NCBI RefSeq assembly: GCF_026212465.1
Contig: NC_080059.1
Span: 21,556,745-21,620,744 of the forward strand
Length of the DNA: 64,000 nt
Reading direction: 5' to 3'
DNA from: Amaranthus tricolor
Lineage: Eukaryota > Streptophyta > Magnoliopsida > Caryophyllales > Amaranthaceae
In this document: piece after piece, positions 34,401 through 47,282 of the stretch
Layout of the letters: every line of letters starts with the position of its first letter
Numbering within the stretch: position 1 is the first letter of the stretch
The notes under the pieces: model-generated
Told to the model about the DNA's origin: nothing
Seen by the model: the letters and a program-made list of their open reading frames with translations, nothing else
Databases searched by the model: none
Program-made: the position numbers and the translations under genes

Positions 34401-35460
34401 AAAGCATAAATATTTCATACCTTGTGAATCACTTAATTCAAATGTATTCCTTCTATGTGATCTACACGCGTATAACAAAAATGTAAATCATCTTCATCCA
34501 CGGATTTTGGATTAATAAAGGGCGAGGAGTCTTCAAAAGCATTATTTTTGTCCTCATTCTCAATATCACTATATTTAATTATTCTTACAATAATACAAAA
34601 TAAGTTGAAGAACGATTAAAATGAGCAAAGTATCATGCATTTTGATTTGCAAAATCCTTATTTATACTTATACGCCAACAAATTTGGCATCTTTATATAG
34701 AGGTGAAACTTATTTGGATTAAAATCGCAAATCAAACTAGTCCAAACCAAATAACAAATATGAATTGTTGTTTTTTGAAATTTGGCTTGAATTAGGTGTG
34801 GAAATTCAAAAAACGAAATAATTAGATTTGAACTAGGTTTATGTTGTCTTATGACCGAAAACCAAATTCTAAAAACGATGTCATAAATAGTGGGCTTGTA
34901 AGTATATAAGAGAAATTGTAAATGGACCTCAGAAATGAAAAAGGTTAAAGCCTTAGGCATATTGAAAATTAGAACCCCTAGATTCTCCTTCAGTCGCGCA
35001 ATAAAGAAAAGAAAAATTAGTTTCATTACGTCTCTTTCTATTTAAGATTTAGAAATAGAAAAACTAACCTAAATTTCTAAAGAGAAGAGGGAGAGAAACA
35101 AGCAACCTATGTTCAACCGTCCCTCAACGACTTCCCCCTACTTTACATATCTACAGTCCCTCGTTTCTCCGACTTATTTCAATGTGGTTCAATAGGAATT
35201 TCATGTATATTTCTAATTTGTTATGTTTTGTTCCTCTTGCTCTTAATTAATTATTCCATCTCTTTGTTTATACTATATTTTTTGTATTATTGGTATTTTG
35301 TTTATACTGTTTGTATTTTGTTAGAATACTTGTATTTTATTCTTGATTTTATTCCAAAAAAATAAATCAAGAATGTTATAATGAAAAATGAGAACAAATG
35401 TGAGATTCGTAAAAAAAAAAATAGATTTCTAACAATTTACTAAATCTTGTTTATAAGATT
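34401..35460. other. CACTA-family flank without clear gene
   Basis: A possible minus-strand exon at about 34580-34480 reads NAFEDSSPFINPKS and DEDDLHF, an acidic stretch. The remainder is A/T-rich; 35080-35180 is C/T-rich and leader-like. No complete frame is seen. Confidence 0.35.
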
Positions 35461-35461
35461 G

Positions 35462-36191
35462 GTAACTTCGTAGTCGAGTATATGGCCATACACTTCTCAC
35501 CTCTCGACATGAAGAAAGGCTTGAGGGAAAAGGAAAAATTAGCTCCAAATCGATCACACGTCCTCGAGACAGTCTTCTACAACCACACTTGTGTGTGTTG
35601 CATCATATTCCAGAAGTTCATCCTTTTTTGAATGAGCATTTTGATATATTGCACGTCAAATATCCTTCTGAAGGGGATAGGGCATTGATGCAGTTGCATA
35701 ATAAGACGTTTATTGATTGGTTTCATAATCGAGTAATATGTGAAGAACTCAAGGGTGTATCTGAAACTGTTAAGTGGTTAGTTTTTAGTCCTCATGAAGA
35801 TGTCAACAAATATGAGGGTTATGATGCCAATGGGTTCACATTTTGGACTAATGGTCAAGATAGGAAGTCATCTTATCTGCAGAATAGTGGGGTTTCTATT
35901 TTGGCGTCATCTACATTTTACGCGAGTGCCAAGGATCAATCGTCGGTTGATGCTAAATTGGTATACTACGGGCGGATACATGAAATATGGGAGCTTGACT
36001 ACTCTAGTTTCACTATTGGTCTTTTCAAATGCAAGTGGGTAGATAGTAATCGACGATGCGTAAAAAATGATGACCCTTGTGGATTCACTCTTGTAGACTT
36101 AACTCGTTTGCGTGATAGTGAGGAGCCATTTATACTAGCCACACAGGCCAAGCAAGTATTCTACATTGTAGACCTGTCTCATAAAAAATGA
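35462..36191 (+). pseudogene. CACTA transposase TNPD, C-terminal part (DUF4216)
   Basis: The main frame reads VHPFLNEHFDILHVKYPSEG, LHNKTFIDWFHNRV, ETVKWLVFSPHEDVNKYEGY and NGFTFWT. It continues with YLQNSGVSILASSTFYASAK, YYGRIHEIWELDYSSFTIGL, LFKCKWVDSN, CGFTLVDLTRL and EPFILATQAKQVFYIVD. This order is the C-terminal half of plant En/Spm (CACTA) TNPD transposases, ending in the DUF4216 domain. The catalytic DDE region and the DUF4218 part are not present upstream. A stop separates a short upstream segment (35462-35625). The protein would bind element ends and cut DNA; this copy is a fragment. Confidence 0.88.
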
Positions 36192-37148
36192 TCTATTGTT
36201 GTACCAGGAAAAAAAAGTATCCTTGATATAGCTAAATAATTGACCTATGTATTCACTACTTATACACTAAAACTTACATTAAATCTATCAAAGCCAATTT
36301 CTATAAAACCAACGCTTGCCTAAATTTAAGGTTTTCCCTGGAGATCAAAACCTTATAATTATACTTTCAAAGCCATTTTATATTCAAAAGTTTATTACCT
36401 ATCAAAATTTAACTTAAATCCACAAACTATATCAATGACATTTTTTAAATAACTTTAAATGGGAATAGATAGAAAGACAACAAAAAAGTTTAATTTGGTG
36501 TTTTAGAACAAAGGAAACATAAAGGCATGTTTATTTCAAGTTTGTACATTTTAACTCTAAAATTGTTGTTATTTTAATTTCATATTTGTGAGATTAGCAT
36601 AATCAAAATATAGTTAGTTTATAATTGAATATTAGGTGTTTTATTGTATCAAAAATTTTTAGTTTATAATAAATAACAAAACTTTTTTATTTTAAACATA
36701 TATAATGAAAATTACAACAAACCAATCCTAATAAGCACACCAATATCACAAATACAAACATACAAATTACATAAATAGATATTAGAGCAATTAAAAATAA
36801 AGGGAGATAGAGCTTCATACATTTGTCCTTATGGACTTTTACGTATGTTGTAATAGGCGTGATTTTAAGCACCTCGATCTGCGTTTGAAACTAAATTTAA
36901 TAATCTCATTTTAGTTAAATTATTTTGTTGTCTTTAAATAATTTGTAAAAAGTTTCATTCTGAATTGTTTAAGTCAATAATCAAAAATTAAAACAAAACT
37001 AATATAGTATAAAATGAATTTAAGTTCGGGTTGAAAAAAGAAATAAAGTAATACTTTTAAATATAAGGTTAATTCTCAACTTAACCTTGCTCTCTTAGAT
37101 AAAAGTAGTAAAAGTAGTAATAATAGTAAGGAAGTAAAAAAAAAATAA
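36192..37148. other. AT-rich spacer
   Basis: No gene or terminal repeat is recognised between the transposase fragment and the trinucleotide repeat. Confidence 0.5.
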
Positions 37149-37163
37149 AAAAAATAAAAAAAA

Positions 37164-37204
<41 letters not shown>
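37149..37204. repeat. (AAT)n microsatellite with A-rich lead
   Basis: About a dozen AAT/TAA units follow a run of A and TAAAAAAA words. This sits directly upstream of a LINE 5' region. Confidence 0.9.
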
Positions 37205-37285
37205 GTAGTTTTGAAGCATGTTCTCTCACTTCTTTCTCTCTCTTCTGGTTTTCTCTTGGTGCTATTGCTTAGCGATTGTCCAGTC

Positions 37286-37627
37286 ATGGCGCGAGGAAGA
37301 GGAAGACCCAAGAAAAAAGTGAGTCCTCCACGTTTGTCTTCAGCCTCGTCTTCTGGTAAGCAATATACTGCATCTTCACATTCTTTTCATGGTAACCCAT
37401 CTTCTTCCATAACCCCTCCTCAACCCCAACCCTCACCTATTCTGGAAAATGCCCGCTTTCTCTCTAACTCTTCAATTTCAGTAAGGAATGAGGTTGTTAG
37501 GGTTTTTGGGCCTGTCGCTACCCCGGTGGCTATGGTTTCAAACCCTGTTATTGTTCCATTGCCCCAGACACACAACAATACCGATGGTAATACCCATTTT
37601 CCTCATTTGAAAATTGATTTTGAGGAT
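37286..37627 (+). pseudogene. LINE ORF1 N-terminus (AT-hook type), cut by LTR
   Basis: An ATG at 37286 opens MARGRGRPKKKVSPPR, an AT-hook (RGRPKKK), followed by a Ser/Pro/Gln-rich region and FPHLKIDFED. This start is typical of some plant LINE ORF1 proteins. The frame runs without a stop to 37627, where an LTR begins (TGTAACACCCC). The longer frame from 37211 only adds a leader translated by chance. The rest of the LINE is displaced or lost. Confidence 0.6.
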
Positions 37628-40450
37628 TGTAACACCCCTAAATTTCTAACCCCTTAAATGAAACCAAAATCGTGAAGGACAGGGGAGGAAATTCGGGTGT
37701 TACATAAAAGAAAAGAAAAAAATTTAAATAAACGTTAAAGATTAACTTTAAAGAGGTGAGTGGAAATTTCAGTAGTATTTCTACTAAAAACTAAGGATGT
37801 GACAAGGATATACAAATAGCATAACTAAATTAATCTGAGGCCTTCATTGCCTTTCAAAAATATGTCATGATGGAATGAATCATCGTCGGCTCCTCAAATC
37901 ATCAACTCTAACGCGGCTCGTGATTCCAGTATTAAAGCATCGATTTTGATGGATACTAAAGAAGTATTCTTACCGGCATACATCCAAAAACTACGCAACG
38001 ACTATGGATCATACAAGGAGTCACATGGCTCCATACAAAAGAATTATACAACCCCAAAAAGAAAACTTTACAAGTAATGTAAGAGCTCCAAAGCATTAGG
38101 CAACTTGTATAACAATTGCTATGATCTTACTCCACTCTTTCCCCCAATGCAATGCAAAAGAAGCGCTATACCTGTTATGTCAAACTATGATCCTCCTAGT
38201 GCTCAACATAATGATCAAAGCCAAATGTATCATAACAGGAACATCATAAAGAGTCATGAACAACAACAACAAACACATACACGTTAGTAATCAATAAACT
38301 TATAATAATTACAATCTTAGAACAAGTGGGTACACGACAACATAGTATGATATTAAAGATTCTACGCATCTATCAAGCACTTCTATTTACTCACGATTTA
38401 TTTTTCAGAACTTCAAATCTCTCGAAGAGTATTCAAGAGTAGTGGGGTCTACTAAATCAATTGGATATAATCCAGTTGAGTCACGCCAAATAATTGTAAT
38501 CTAATGCTTAATCAAAGGGGAATAACTCCCGCTTTCTACTATTAATGAATGCCCTAGGATAGTAGAATGCCAAAACCCACTGAACAACACAAACGAAATA
38601 TGAAATACGAAAACCACCTATAAAGGAGTCATTCTAACTCCAAGTAAGACATAATCCAATTCTTAAATAGATAAGGAGAAGGTCCCCGCCTTCTACTAGC
38701 GCTCCTATTCTTTAACTATTATAAGCTCAAGAATTTCATAATCGATAGCTCTTCATATAAAGGTTACTCACTAGCACCTCATGGTTTCGATGCAATGCAT
38801 ATTATCACAATAAACAATGGTATCTTTAGGGAAAATTGCAAATAAGGGTTAGTTACTACGTGTATGTACCTGCTGTAAGCGTCACTACAAGGCCAAAAGT
38901 CTCAAAAGTCACCCAACTAAGGTTCTACCTTCCTCTTATGAAATCGGCACCTATATAGTTAGGAATAGAACTAATAAGTCCCCTTAACTACTTTGTCATA
39001 CTAACTAAATACCAAAGTAACCACTATCACCCATTCAACATGAGTTTTCGATTACTCTAGCACACACACAACTCATTCCATACAAGTCAAAATCATTAAC
39101 TCAACACAACATAAGTATTTTCATCAACTTAAAGTAAAAGTATATGTGAATCGTTCCTTTACATCAAGTAATTTTGAGTATATCGGTTCGCGTTACCCAA
39201 AAATAACTAACCACAATTAAGCCTTACAATTTTAATATAACACTAATACAACGATTAGGCACATCTTAGATTTATCGAATCGCGATATCATTTGTTACAT
39301 TCTCCAAAACTAGAAAGAACCATAATTAAAACAACACGACAAGTAACTTTAGCAATCCTCAACACTAAGTTGACACTACACTCATGGCCTTACTAAAATT
39401 AGGCATTTATAACTTCAATAACAACTAACAAGAGTACTTGTAATTTAAACAATCAAACCACAACACTTAACATCTATTACTCCCAATTGAAAACTAAAAT
39501 CATTTCCACTATCATACAAAAACATTTAATCAATCATGTAGGCCTTAAACAACTTGTAAGATTATCCAACAATCATCATACCACCAAAACATAGCATAAA
39601 AGCACACACACCCTTAACAATCTCTTCACTAAATTAAACCCTAATCATTTCATGTTCAAAGATAATACCTTTAACTACTACCCATACTAAGATTCAAAGA
39701 AACTAATTCACAATCAACACACAACTCATAAACTTGGTAAATTCTAATTAGAAACAATAAAAAAAGTCAAATAGGGAAAAAGGAAAGTGACTCACAAAGA
39801 TGAGACTATAAAGGGTGAAAGAGTAGGTGGAATTGTGGTGGTGGTATAAGACCCAAGGCCAACTGGAGGGGCCCAAAACCGATTGAGACCAGCCACTTTT
39901 TGCTGGCGGCACACGCAGGAGTCAGGGGGCCAGTTCGTGCTGCTGCTGCCAATGACAGTTCGTGGGGGAAGGAGGACGCGATCTGTACTGCAGGGGCTGC
40001 TCGTGGAGGGGAAAAAATGTGGTTGTGGTGGTGTTAGGGTTGCTGAACCGTGAGGGAGAGGGGAGTGAGAGAGAAAGAGAAGAGAAGAGAGGACAGCGTG
40101 GCGTGAGGCTACTAGTGAGGTAAGGAGTGATTTTTGACTTAAAACCCTAACTTCTCTTTTACTAGTATAACCTTCTAGTCAAGCCAACTAAGAAACCCAG
40201 ATTTGTTTTGTTCCCAAATTTTAATAAATAATAATATTAATTGGAATTTCTTTATTTTAGTAATCGCCAATCTATTTATTTATTATTATAATTTTTTTCT
40301 TTTTATTATGATTATGTTGATATTTAAATTCGTATATACAAGAAATTAATTATTAAAACTAATTCAAAAGATTAATTTAATATAATTATTAAATCTTCAA
40401 ATTTTATTAAAATAATAAATAATGACATCGTAAAATGACGGGGTGTTACA
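37628..40450 (-). repeat. Gypsy 3' LTR (2.8 kb)
   Basis: The LTR starts TGTAACACCCCTAAATTT and ends GGGGTGTTACA, immediately followed by the purine tract (minus strand AAGGGGGGTAACC, 40451-40466). It contains no supported gene. The partner LTR is absent, so age and target duplication cannot be judged. Confidence 0.85.
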
Positions 40451-40825
40451 GGTTACCCCCCTTAAAAGAAGGTTCGTCCCCAAAACTAGAGGAATAGAGA
40501 TACTCATCAAGGGAATTTGAATTTTTGATCACTCAAGGAGGTGTTCTAACCCTTGTAAGCCTAAGAAATTGAGTCGAGGAATCGTGACTTTATTGACATT
40601 ACTAATAAAGGGATACCCAATCTATCAAAATAGTCATAATATATCATTTCGAATATTTCCAATCACCCAAATTGACTCAAATAACTAATCAAAAGCATGT
40701 AAATATCACACAAATTGATTCAACAACCAATCAAAAGCATGTAATTTTGTAATAAGTTGTTATCATAGAGGAGAAAATACATACAAATGCGCGAAATTCT
40801 ATCACATTTTACCCCCCTTAAAGAC

Positions 40826-42483
40826 TTAGTTAAGACCCCATAACTCACTAACCTTAGGAAAAAGGTGTTGGTATTTCTCACGCATGGAATTCTCAGTTTT
40901 CCATGTTGCCTCCTGTGTACGCTGGTTAGACCATAGAACTATCATCATCTTTATATCTTTTCTTCTCGTACTACGCACCTTATAATCTAAGATCTCGATG
41001 GGCTTTTCCTCATAAGACAAATTCTCATTAAGGTCTAAGGGCTTGGGGTCTAGCACATGAAAATTTTCAGGAACATAAGGCTTCAGTTGTGAAATATGAA
41101 ACACATCAGGGACTTTACCTAACTCATTGGGTAATGCTAGTCTGTAAGCTAGATTTCCTACCTTGTCTGTGACCTCATAAGGTCCTCTAAATTTTGGGGT
41201 CAAATTGCCCTTCTTACCAAACCTCATGACTCCTTTCATTAGCGAAACTCTCAACAGTACATAATCCCCTACGGCGAACTCATCAGGTCTCCTCTTAAGA
41301 TCTGCGTAGGACTTTTGTCGATCCTGGGCCGCCTTAAGTCTTTCCCTAATCATTTTTACTTGATCAGTCATCTCCTCTAACATAGCCGAACTTATAGTGA
41401 CAAATCCGTTGAAATCATTCCAACATACTGGACATCGACAACGACAACCATACAAAGCCTCAAAAGGTGTCATTTGAATGCTTGCTTGATAACTAATATT
41501 GTATGAGAATTCCACCGTGTCTAGGCACTCATCCCAAGAACCTTGCCTATCCAAAGCTACAGCTCGCAACATATCCTCAAGTGTGTTATTTGTGTGTTCA
41601 GTTTGCCCATTAGTAGCCAGGTGAAAAGATGTGCTCCTAAGAAATTATGTACCCAAAGTTGCCTGAAATGCTTCTCGAAATTTTGACACATATCTAGTAT
41701 CACGATCAGACACTATAGATCTAGGGACACCATGGGTATCGTACACATGCTTAAGGTAGGCTCGAGCAAACTGATCCATGCTCCACTGATTGTTCATTGG
41801 AATGAACCTTGCACTTTTGGTGAGTCTATCCACGATCACCCATAATGTATCATTTCCTCACCTAGTCCTCGGTAAACCCAAAACAAAGTCCATGGAGATG
41901 TCATCCCACTTCCATACAGGAATATCCAATGGTTGGAGTAAACCTGCAGGCCTTGTATGTTCACTTTTGACTTTTTGATAATCTCTTTTCATCCAGACCA
42001 CCAGAATGTTTACTTTAAATCTTGATACATTTTATCCCCTCCCGGATGAACATAATACTTTGAACTATGAGCCTCTATCAAGATTTAATCCTTGAGCTTT
42101 GTACAAGTAGAAGGTACACACCATCGACCTTTGTATCGAATGCTACCATCCTCGAATATAGTGAATCCTTTAGCTTTTCCTTCTTTAACCTGCTCCCTCG
42201 TTTTCTCCAATAAGGAGTCACTCACTTGATTTGTTAAAATTTTCTCAAAAATTGAAGATCGGATGGATAAGGCTGCTAACCAGGACTTTAGCTCCTCACG
42301 CTGCACAATCTCGAGATTCAATCTTTCTATGTCTCTTTAAAACTCTCTAGGAACAGTCAAGGAAGCTACGGAATGATGGGTTTTTCTACTCAAGGCATCG
42401 GCTACCACATTCGCGGTAATTAAACTCCACGTCATACTCATTAATCAACTCTGGCCATCTTCGCTGCCTCATATTCAAATTTT
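40826..42483 (-). pseudogene. Gypsy RNase H end, integrase and chromodomain
   Basis: Reading leftwards: MRQRRW at 42475, LAALSIRSSIFEK (42321-42085), integrase core MIVDRLTKSARFIPM and IVSDRDTRYVSKF (41839-41645). Then VEFSYNISYQASIQMTPFEA, KKGNLTPKFRGPYEVTDKVG and VPDVFHISQLKPYVP follow. The chromodomain end is VLWSNQRTQEATWKTENSM, terminating at 40826. Stops and frameshifts separate the segments. The integrase Glu region lies in the gap near 41600 (QFGQTEHTNNTLED-like, out of frame). Confidence 0.9.
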
Positions 42484-42759
42484 ATTGCATATACAAATAC
42501 AAGTTGAAGACTCAACTCTCTTAAATAATGATAAGGGAATTTGATGACTCAATTCTTTTAAGTGATGATAATTCAAAACACATATTGATTAAATAATTAA
42601 TTAAGTAATTATATTTAGTTTTTTAAGTATGTCTAAAATCATATTTGATATACATTTGATAAGTGATATATAGTTAAGTTCAAAGATGTTGGAATATGCT
42701 TAAAGAACTTAAGTTTATCTTAAAGTTAATTTTATAAGTCTTGAAGATAATTACACTTA

Positions 42760-44074
42760 CAATCAGGTAGAGGTGATCAAACACCAGGCCGGGCCGAGAA
42801 GCAAAAATCTGTCCATTGATGCGGCTCGGCTTCGGGCCGGGCCAAAGTGCGGGCCAAAAAGTTCTTGCCCAAACCCGTACTATGCGGGCTTTGTGGGCTT
42901 TGCGGGCTTGCGGGCCTATGTTATATATTATTTATATATATTATGTAAAATTTAAATAACTTTATAATTTTTAAATTTTTATGTAAAATTTATTTATCCA
43001 ATCTAAAAGGTACTATTATGAAGTATTGAAAATCTAAAGAGATTGAAGCAGCCAATAAGAGTTAGGAGGAGTACTGGAGCCTAAATGACAAACTCATGGT
43101 CCCTGCCTCCCTCCTACTGCTTGCAGTGTTGTACCAAACAATTTCTTCTATTTTTTTATTTTAAATTAATTTTAAGATAACCATGATTATTTCACTATAA
43201 CTTAAAGCACTCATCAATAATGCTTTAAATTAAAAACTCTCATTTTTTTATTTAATAATTTCTAATCAATCACCGTGATTTGTAAATAACCAAAAAAATA
43301 AAGGAAAATTTACCCAGAATAATCCAACCTATTCACGATTTTCCTACAATAATCCCAACTATCGATTAACCATGAATAATCCCAACTATTGACTCACTTA
43401 ATCTGTGCTGTTGTTGCTCTTGTTTTTACTGGTGCAACAGGTAATTTTCTGGCATTTAGTCAATAGTTGGGATTATTGTAGGAAAATCGTAAATAGGTTG
43501 GATTATTCTGGGTAAATTTTTCCATTTTTTAAAATATTTATCTTTTTTTTATATACAAAATGACTTGCTACAATAGGTAGCAGGTCACTCGGGTGTACCC
43601 AAGGCAAAGACCCTCCTAAGTTCGGATTATTCATGGTTAATCGATAATTGAGATTATTGTAGGAAAATCGTGAATAGGTTGGATTATTCTAGGTAAATTT
43701 TCCAAAAATAAAAATATAAAACTAAAATAAATGAAACCAAAAAAGACAAAGAAATTCACAAAACTACAAATACAATTGTTGCATATTATACATAATTTAA
43801 AACACAAATTACAAATAATTGAAATAAGCAAATACAATTTTTACATATTATACATAATATAAAACAAATTTTAAATGCAAATCATGAACACACACTTTTT
43901 CGGGCCGGGCCGGGCCGGCCCGCGGGCCAAACACCAAATCCCAAACTCGTCCTAAAAATTATCGAGCCACTAATTTTCTACCCAAACCCGCCCATCGGGC
44001 CATATTTTGGCACCCAAACCCTCACTTTTTCGGGCCAGCGGGCCGGGCCACCCATGATCACCTCTACAATCAGG
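42760..44074. mobile_element. Non-autonomous hAT element, TSD CAATCAGG
   Basis: The element spans 42768-44066 (1299 bases). Its ends are inverted: TAGAGGTGATCA on the left and TGATCACCTCTA on the right. A perfect 8 bp duplication CAATCAGG flanks it (42760-42767, 44067-44074), the hAT target size. The subterminal regions are GC-rich clusters of CGGGCCGGGCC-type words at both ends, unlike the A/T-rich interior. No transposase is encoded. Confidence 0.92.
43294..43712. mobile_element. Foldback Mutator-like MITE inside the hAT element
   Basis: The element spans 43303-43703. The left arm starts GGAAAATTTACCCAGAATAA and continues for about 58 bases. An inverted copy lies at about 43460-43523, and a second inverted copy at 43624-43703 forms the right end (GGTAAATTTTCC). 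The flanks carry a 9 bp direct repeat AAAAATAAA (43294-43302, 43704-43712), which is the Mutator target size, though low in complexity. No coding capacity is seen. Confidence 0.7.
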
Positions 44075-45332
44075 TTAGTTTCGTAATTATATTTGAAATA
44101 TTTTAATAGGTCAATGTTCCTTGAAATTATCTTTGAAATATTTTAATAGGTCAAGGTTCATTAAAATTAACTTTGATATTATTTGGAATTAAGTTTGTGT
44201 ATTTTATTACACGTTTTATCTTAAACAATTAAATGGTTTATATTTGAATTTGAATTTAAATATGTGCTTAAATTAATTTGATGATTGAATAAAGTATAAG
44301 GTACACTCGTTTTGTTAATTATAGTACACGGCTATATTTGATGTTGAATTAGTTGTTATGAAAATTATAGAGTTTTCTATTAATAAGATGATATTTGAAT
44401 TAACACTAAAAATAGAAAATGACTATTTGAATTAATGCTAAAAATAAGAATTAATTTGAATGATTATTTAAACGTTGATAAATCTGGTTTGTGCTTATTA
44501 TTCAATATCTTGTATAAGTACTAACATGGCAGCATAGCATTGGATATTAAAGACATATTACAGCACACAATGACGAAATTATTTTAAGCTGTCAGTACAC
44601 GTCAGTTTGAAGTTAAACTCAAGATCTTGAAGACAGGCGTAGAATGACCAGGTCAACAGAAAATAACGGAAAGGAGCCTTCTTGTTTTCCAAAATGTGTT
44701 GAGACGTAACACTATATATATAAGGCTTCATTTCAGAATTAAGGATACACCTCTATACATCTCTATACACCTCTTTCTCTCTTGACTTAAGATTTAGAAA
44801 TTCTCTAATTGTTTAAAAAGTTGTAATTCTTAGTTCATCTAACTCGTACATTTGTAATAAGCTTAAGAGTTTAAAAAGAGTTAGATTAAGTTTAATACGC
44901 CTAACCAAGAGTACTTTTCTAAGTGTTCAACTTGTGAATCTCTATTGTGAGATTTGAGATTTTGCTTTTATTAAAGGGACTTGTAATACGGTTCTTCAAG
45001 GGGAAGAACGTGGTGTGAGAAGATAGTGAGATCTTCTTGTTTGTATTAAGGTCGGATTAATAAAAGGCGTTGAAATCCTACGGGTTGAAAGAGAACCCAT
45101 AGGCGGGGAGTAGGTTGGTTAGAACCGAACCTCGTTAACATATCATGTGTTATACTTTAAAGTTTATTTTTTGCACATACGTTATTGTTTACGAATTAAC
45201 TCAAAACTGTTCTAGAAAACAATTTTGACAGACTCCTCAAACTCTTGAGACAAGCTGCCAGACAAAATTTTAAATAGCCCAAACTCTCTATTCACCCCCT
45301 CTAAAGAGTATTCAACCTCCTATTAACTTTCA

Positions 45333-45346
45333 ATTGGTATCAGAGC
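45333..45346 (+). promoter_or_regulatory. SIRE primer-binding site
   Basis: TTGGTATCAGAGCT follows the LTR end by one base and matches the initiator-Met tRNA primer site. Confidence 0.9.
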
Positions 45347-45378
45347 TAAGTTTCACATAAAAAGAGTAATATCTTGTG

Positions 45379-47282
45379 ATGGATCCAATAGGAGAAGGGT
45401 TGTTTGCTCAAGGACGTTCGTGCTCTAGACCACCTTTGTTTTCGGTACAAATTTCTCACATTGGAAAACTTTGATGAAAATGTTCGTGATTGATCAAGAT
45501 ATGGAACTTTGGGAGATTATAACTAAAGGACCTAAGATAACCATGAAAAAGGACGCTCAAGGAAATGATGTACTAAAGTCCGAGTCCGAATATTCACAAA
45601 CTGATTTGGAGTAGGTTTCCAAAAATTATAGGGCAATGAATCAATTATGTTGTGCTTTGAATGGTACTAAGTTTAATCGAGTTTCTTCATGTACAAGTGC
45701 TAAAGAAATATGGGACAAGCTGGTTGTGACATACGAAGGAACAAGTCAAGTGAAGGAAACGAAGATCAACATCCTTATGCATCAATACGAAATGTTTAAG
45801 ATGAAAAAGGATGAAAATATAAATGAAATGTTTACTCATTTTACTTTAATTACTAACAGTTTCAATTCTCTTGGCAAAACTTTTACTAATGCAGAAAAAG
45901 TCCAGAATGTCTTGAGGTGTCTTCCAAGATCCAAATGGGGTCCAAAAGTCACTGCCATTGAGGAAGCTCAAGACTTGAGAGTTCTATCACTTGACGATCT
46001 ACTTGGAAAACTCACAACATATGAACTTACCCTACATGATGACGGAGAAAATGATGTAATACCTTCCATGAAAAATCTTGCTCTAAAGGCAAAGAAACAT
46101 CATGAATCTTCAAGTGAAAATGAAGATAGCGATGATGAGGAAGATCCATTTGCGTTGATCACAAAAGGTCTTGAAGGAATTATGAAGATGCGAAAAAGAT
46201 TTAAGAAATTTAAATCCAGAAATAAAGGTAAGTCTTCTAACTCTAATTCAAATTTTAAGACTAACAAACTTGCTTGTTTTGAGTGTGGATCTACAGATCA
46301 TATTGTAAAGGACTGCCCTAAGAAGAAAAGGAAATCCTACAAAAAGAACAAGAAAAAACAAGCGATGGTTACAACTTGGAGTGATTCTGAAGGATCATCA
46401 GAATCTGAAACTGAAGATGGACAAGCTCATGTATGTCTTATGGCTAATGATGATAATAATGATGACATAGATCAAAACCATAAAGAGGTACGTGACTTTC
46501 TTAACACTTGCTCAAAAGATGAATTAGTTACAACTCTCCTTGATATGTTTCAAATTGAAAAGATTTTAAAAGATGAGAAAGATGTCTTAGAGGATAGAAT
46601 ACTTCATTATGCTGAAGGTTGTGAAGAAATCATAAATAAAAATGAATCGCTAAAGGCTGAAACAATTAAACTTGAAAAGACTGTCAAGGTCTTGAAAGAA
46701 CAGAATCTCAGCCAGACTAAACAGCTTATTGACTTTAAGAATGAGAACAATGACCTTGAAGTCAGGCTCAAAACCTTGAAACATGAGTCTGAGAAAAATC
46801 TATAAACATTAACCAAGCTAAATGAATCTGAATCAAAATTCACTAAAATGCTTACACATCAAAAACCATCTAGTGATAAACGTGGTATTGGTTATAATAA
46901 TGTTACACATAACTATAAGAGTAAAACCACATTTGTGAAAAGTGCATATAAATATAAACGTACACCTACTTGCAGCTTTTGTTGCAAAGAAGGACATATT
47001 AGACTTGCATGTCCATATAGACGTAAAGAAAATTATATTATCAAGAATTCCTTTCCTCTTGAATTGCGTGGACAGATAAAGCAAATATGGATTCCTAAAG
47101 GGACAAGACCACCCAACATGGTCTATCCCGAATATGGTTCCAAATTTGTCACATGGATAGCCAAGTAAGGTTGAGAAAGGTTATTTTTTCTGTTTTGTAG
47201 GATAAACAAAAGTGGATTTTAGATAGTGGATGCTCGAGACATATGAGTGGTAAAATCTCTTTATTTTCTGAAATTAAGGAAA
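45379..47282 (+). pseudogene. SIRE-type copia gag and protease start
   Basis: An ATG at 45379 (MDPIGEGLF) is followed by a frameshift into WKTLMKMFVIDQDMELWEII and a stop near 45613. The long frame 45636-46805 then gives gag: AKEIWDKLVVTYEGTSQVKE, MYEMFKMK-like YEMFKMKKDENINEMFTHF, VLRCLPRSKWGPKVTAIEEA, and a zinc knuckle CFECGSTDHIVKDC. A long Lys/Glu/Leu coiled coil (about residues 290-389) ends at 46805. After a stop the frame 46848-47168 has a second knuckle (CSFCCKEGHIRLAC) and IWIPKGTRPPNMVYPEYGSK. The protease site [12 protein letters not shown] lies at about 47220. All breaks are single stops or shifts. Confidence 0.88.

Larger units (their letters stand above)
42486..45331 (+). repeat. 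SIRE-type 5' LTR with hAT insertion
   Basis: The LTR starts TGCATATACAAATAC, the same TGCATA start seen on the minus strand of the LTR at 14833-16036. It ends CTATTAACTTTCA, followed by the primer site ATTGGTATCAGAGCT. Without the 1.3 kb hAT insertion it is about 1.5 kb. A TATA box (ACTATATATATAAGGC) lies at about 44710. The GAACCCATAGGCGGGGAGTAGG block is at about 45095. Confidence 0.75.
42486..47282 (+). mobile_element. SIRE-type copia element, 5' part
   Basis: The 5' LTR (42486-45331, carrying an hAT insertion) is followed by a primer site, a long coiled-coil gag and the protease start, and then a break at about 47282 where gypsy RT sequence resumes on the other strand. TTTAT precedes the LTR, but the 3' LTR is lost so the duplication cannot be tested. 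Gag with a coiled-coil tail and two separate zinc knuckles is characteristic of the SIRE/Maximus lineage. Confidence 0.85.

Noticed and set aside
35589..36191. Possible intact host gene of 200 codons
   Set aside because: Its motifs are those of the C-terminal CACTA TNPD transposase (DUF4216), and the rest of the gene is missing.
37149..37204. LINE poly-A tail
   Set aside because: The AAT repeat precedes a LINE 5' end rather than following a 3' end on the same strand, so it is listed as a microsatellite.
37211..37657. An apparent signal peptide at the start of this frame
   Set aside because: The frame opens before the true ATG at 37286, where the AT-hook protein begins; the hydrophobic leader is untranslated sequence read by chance.
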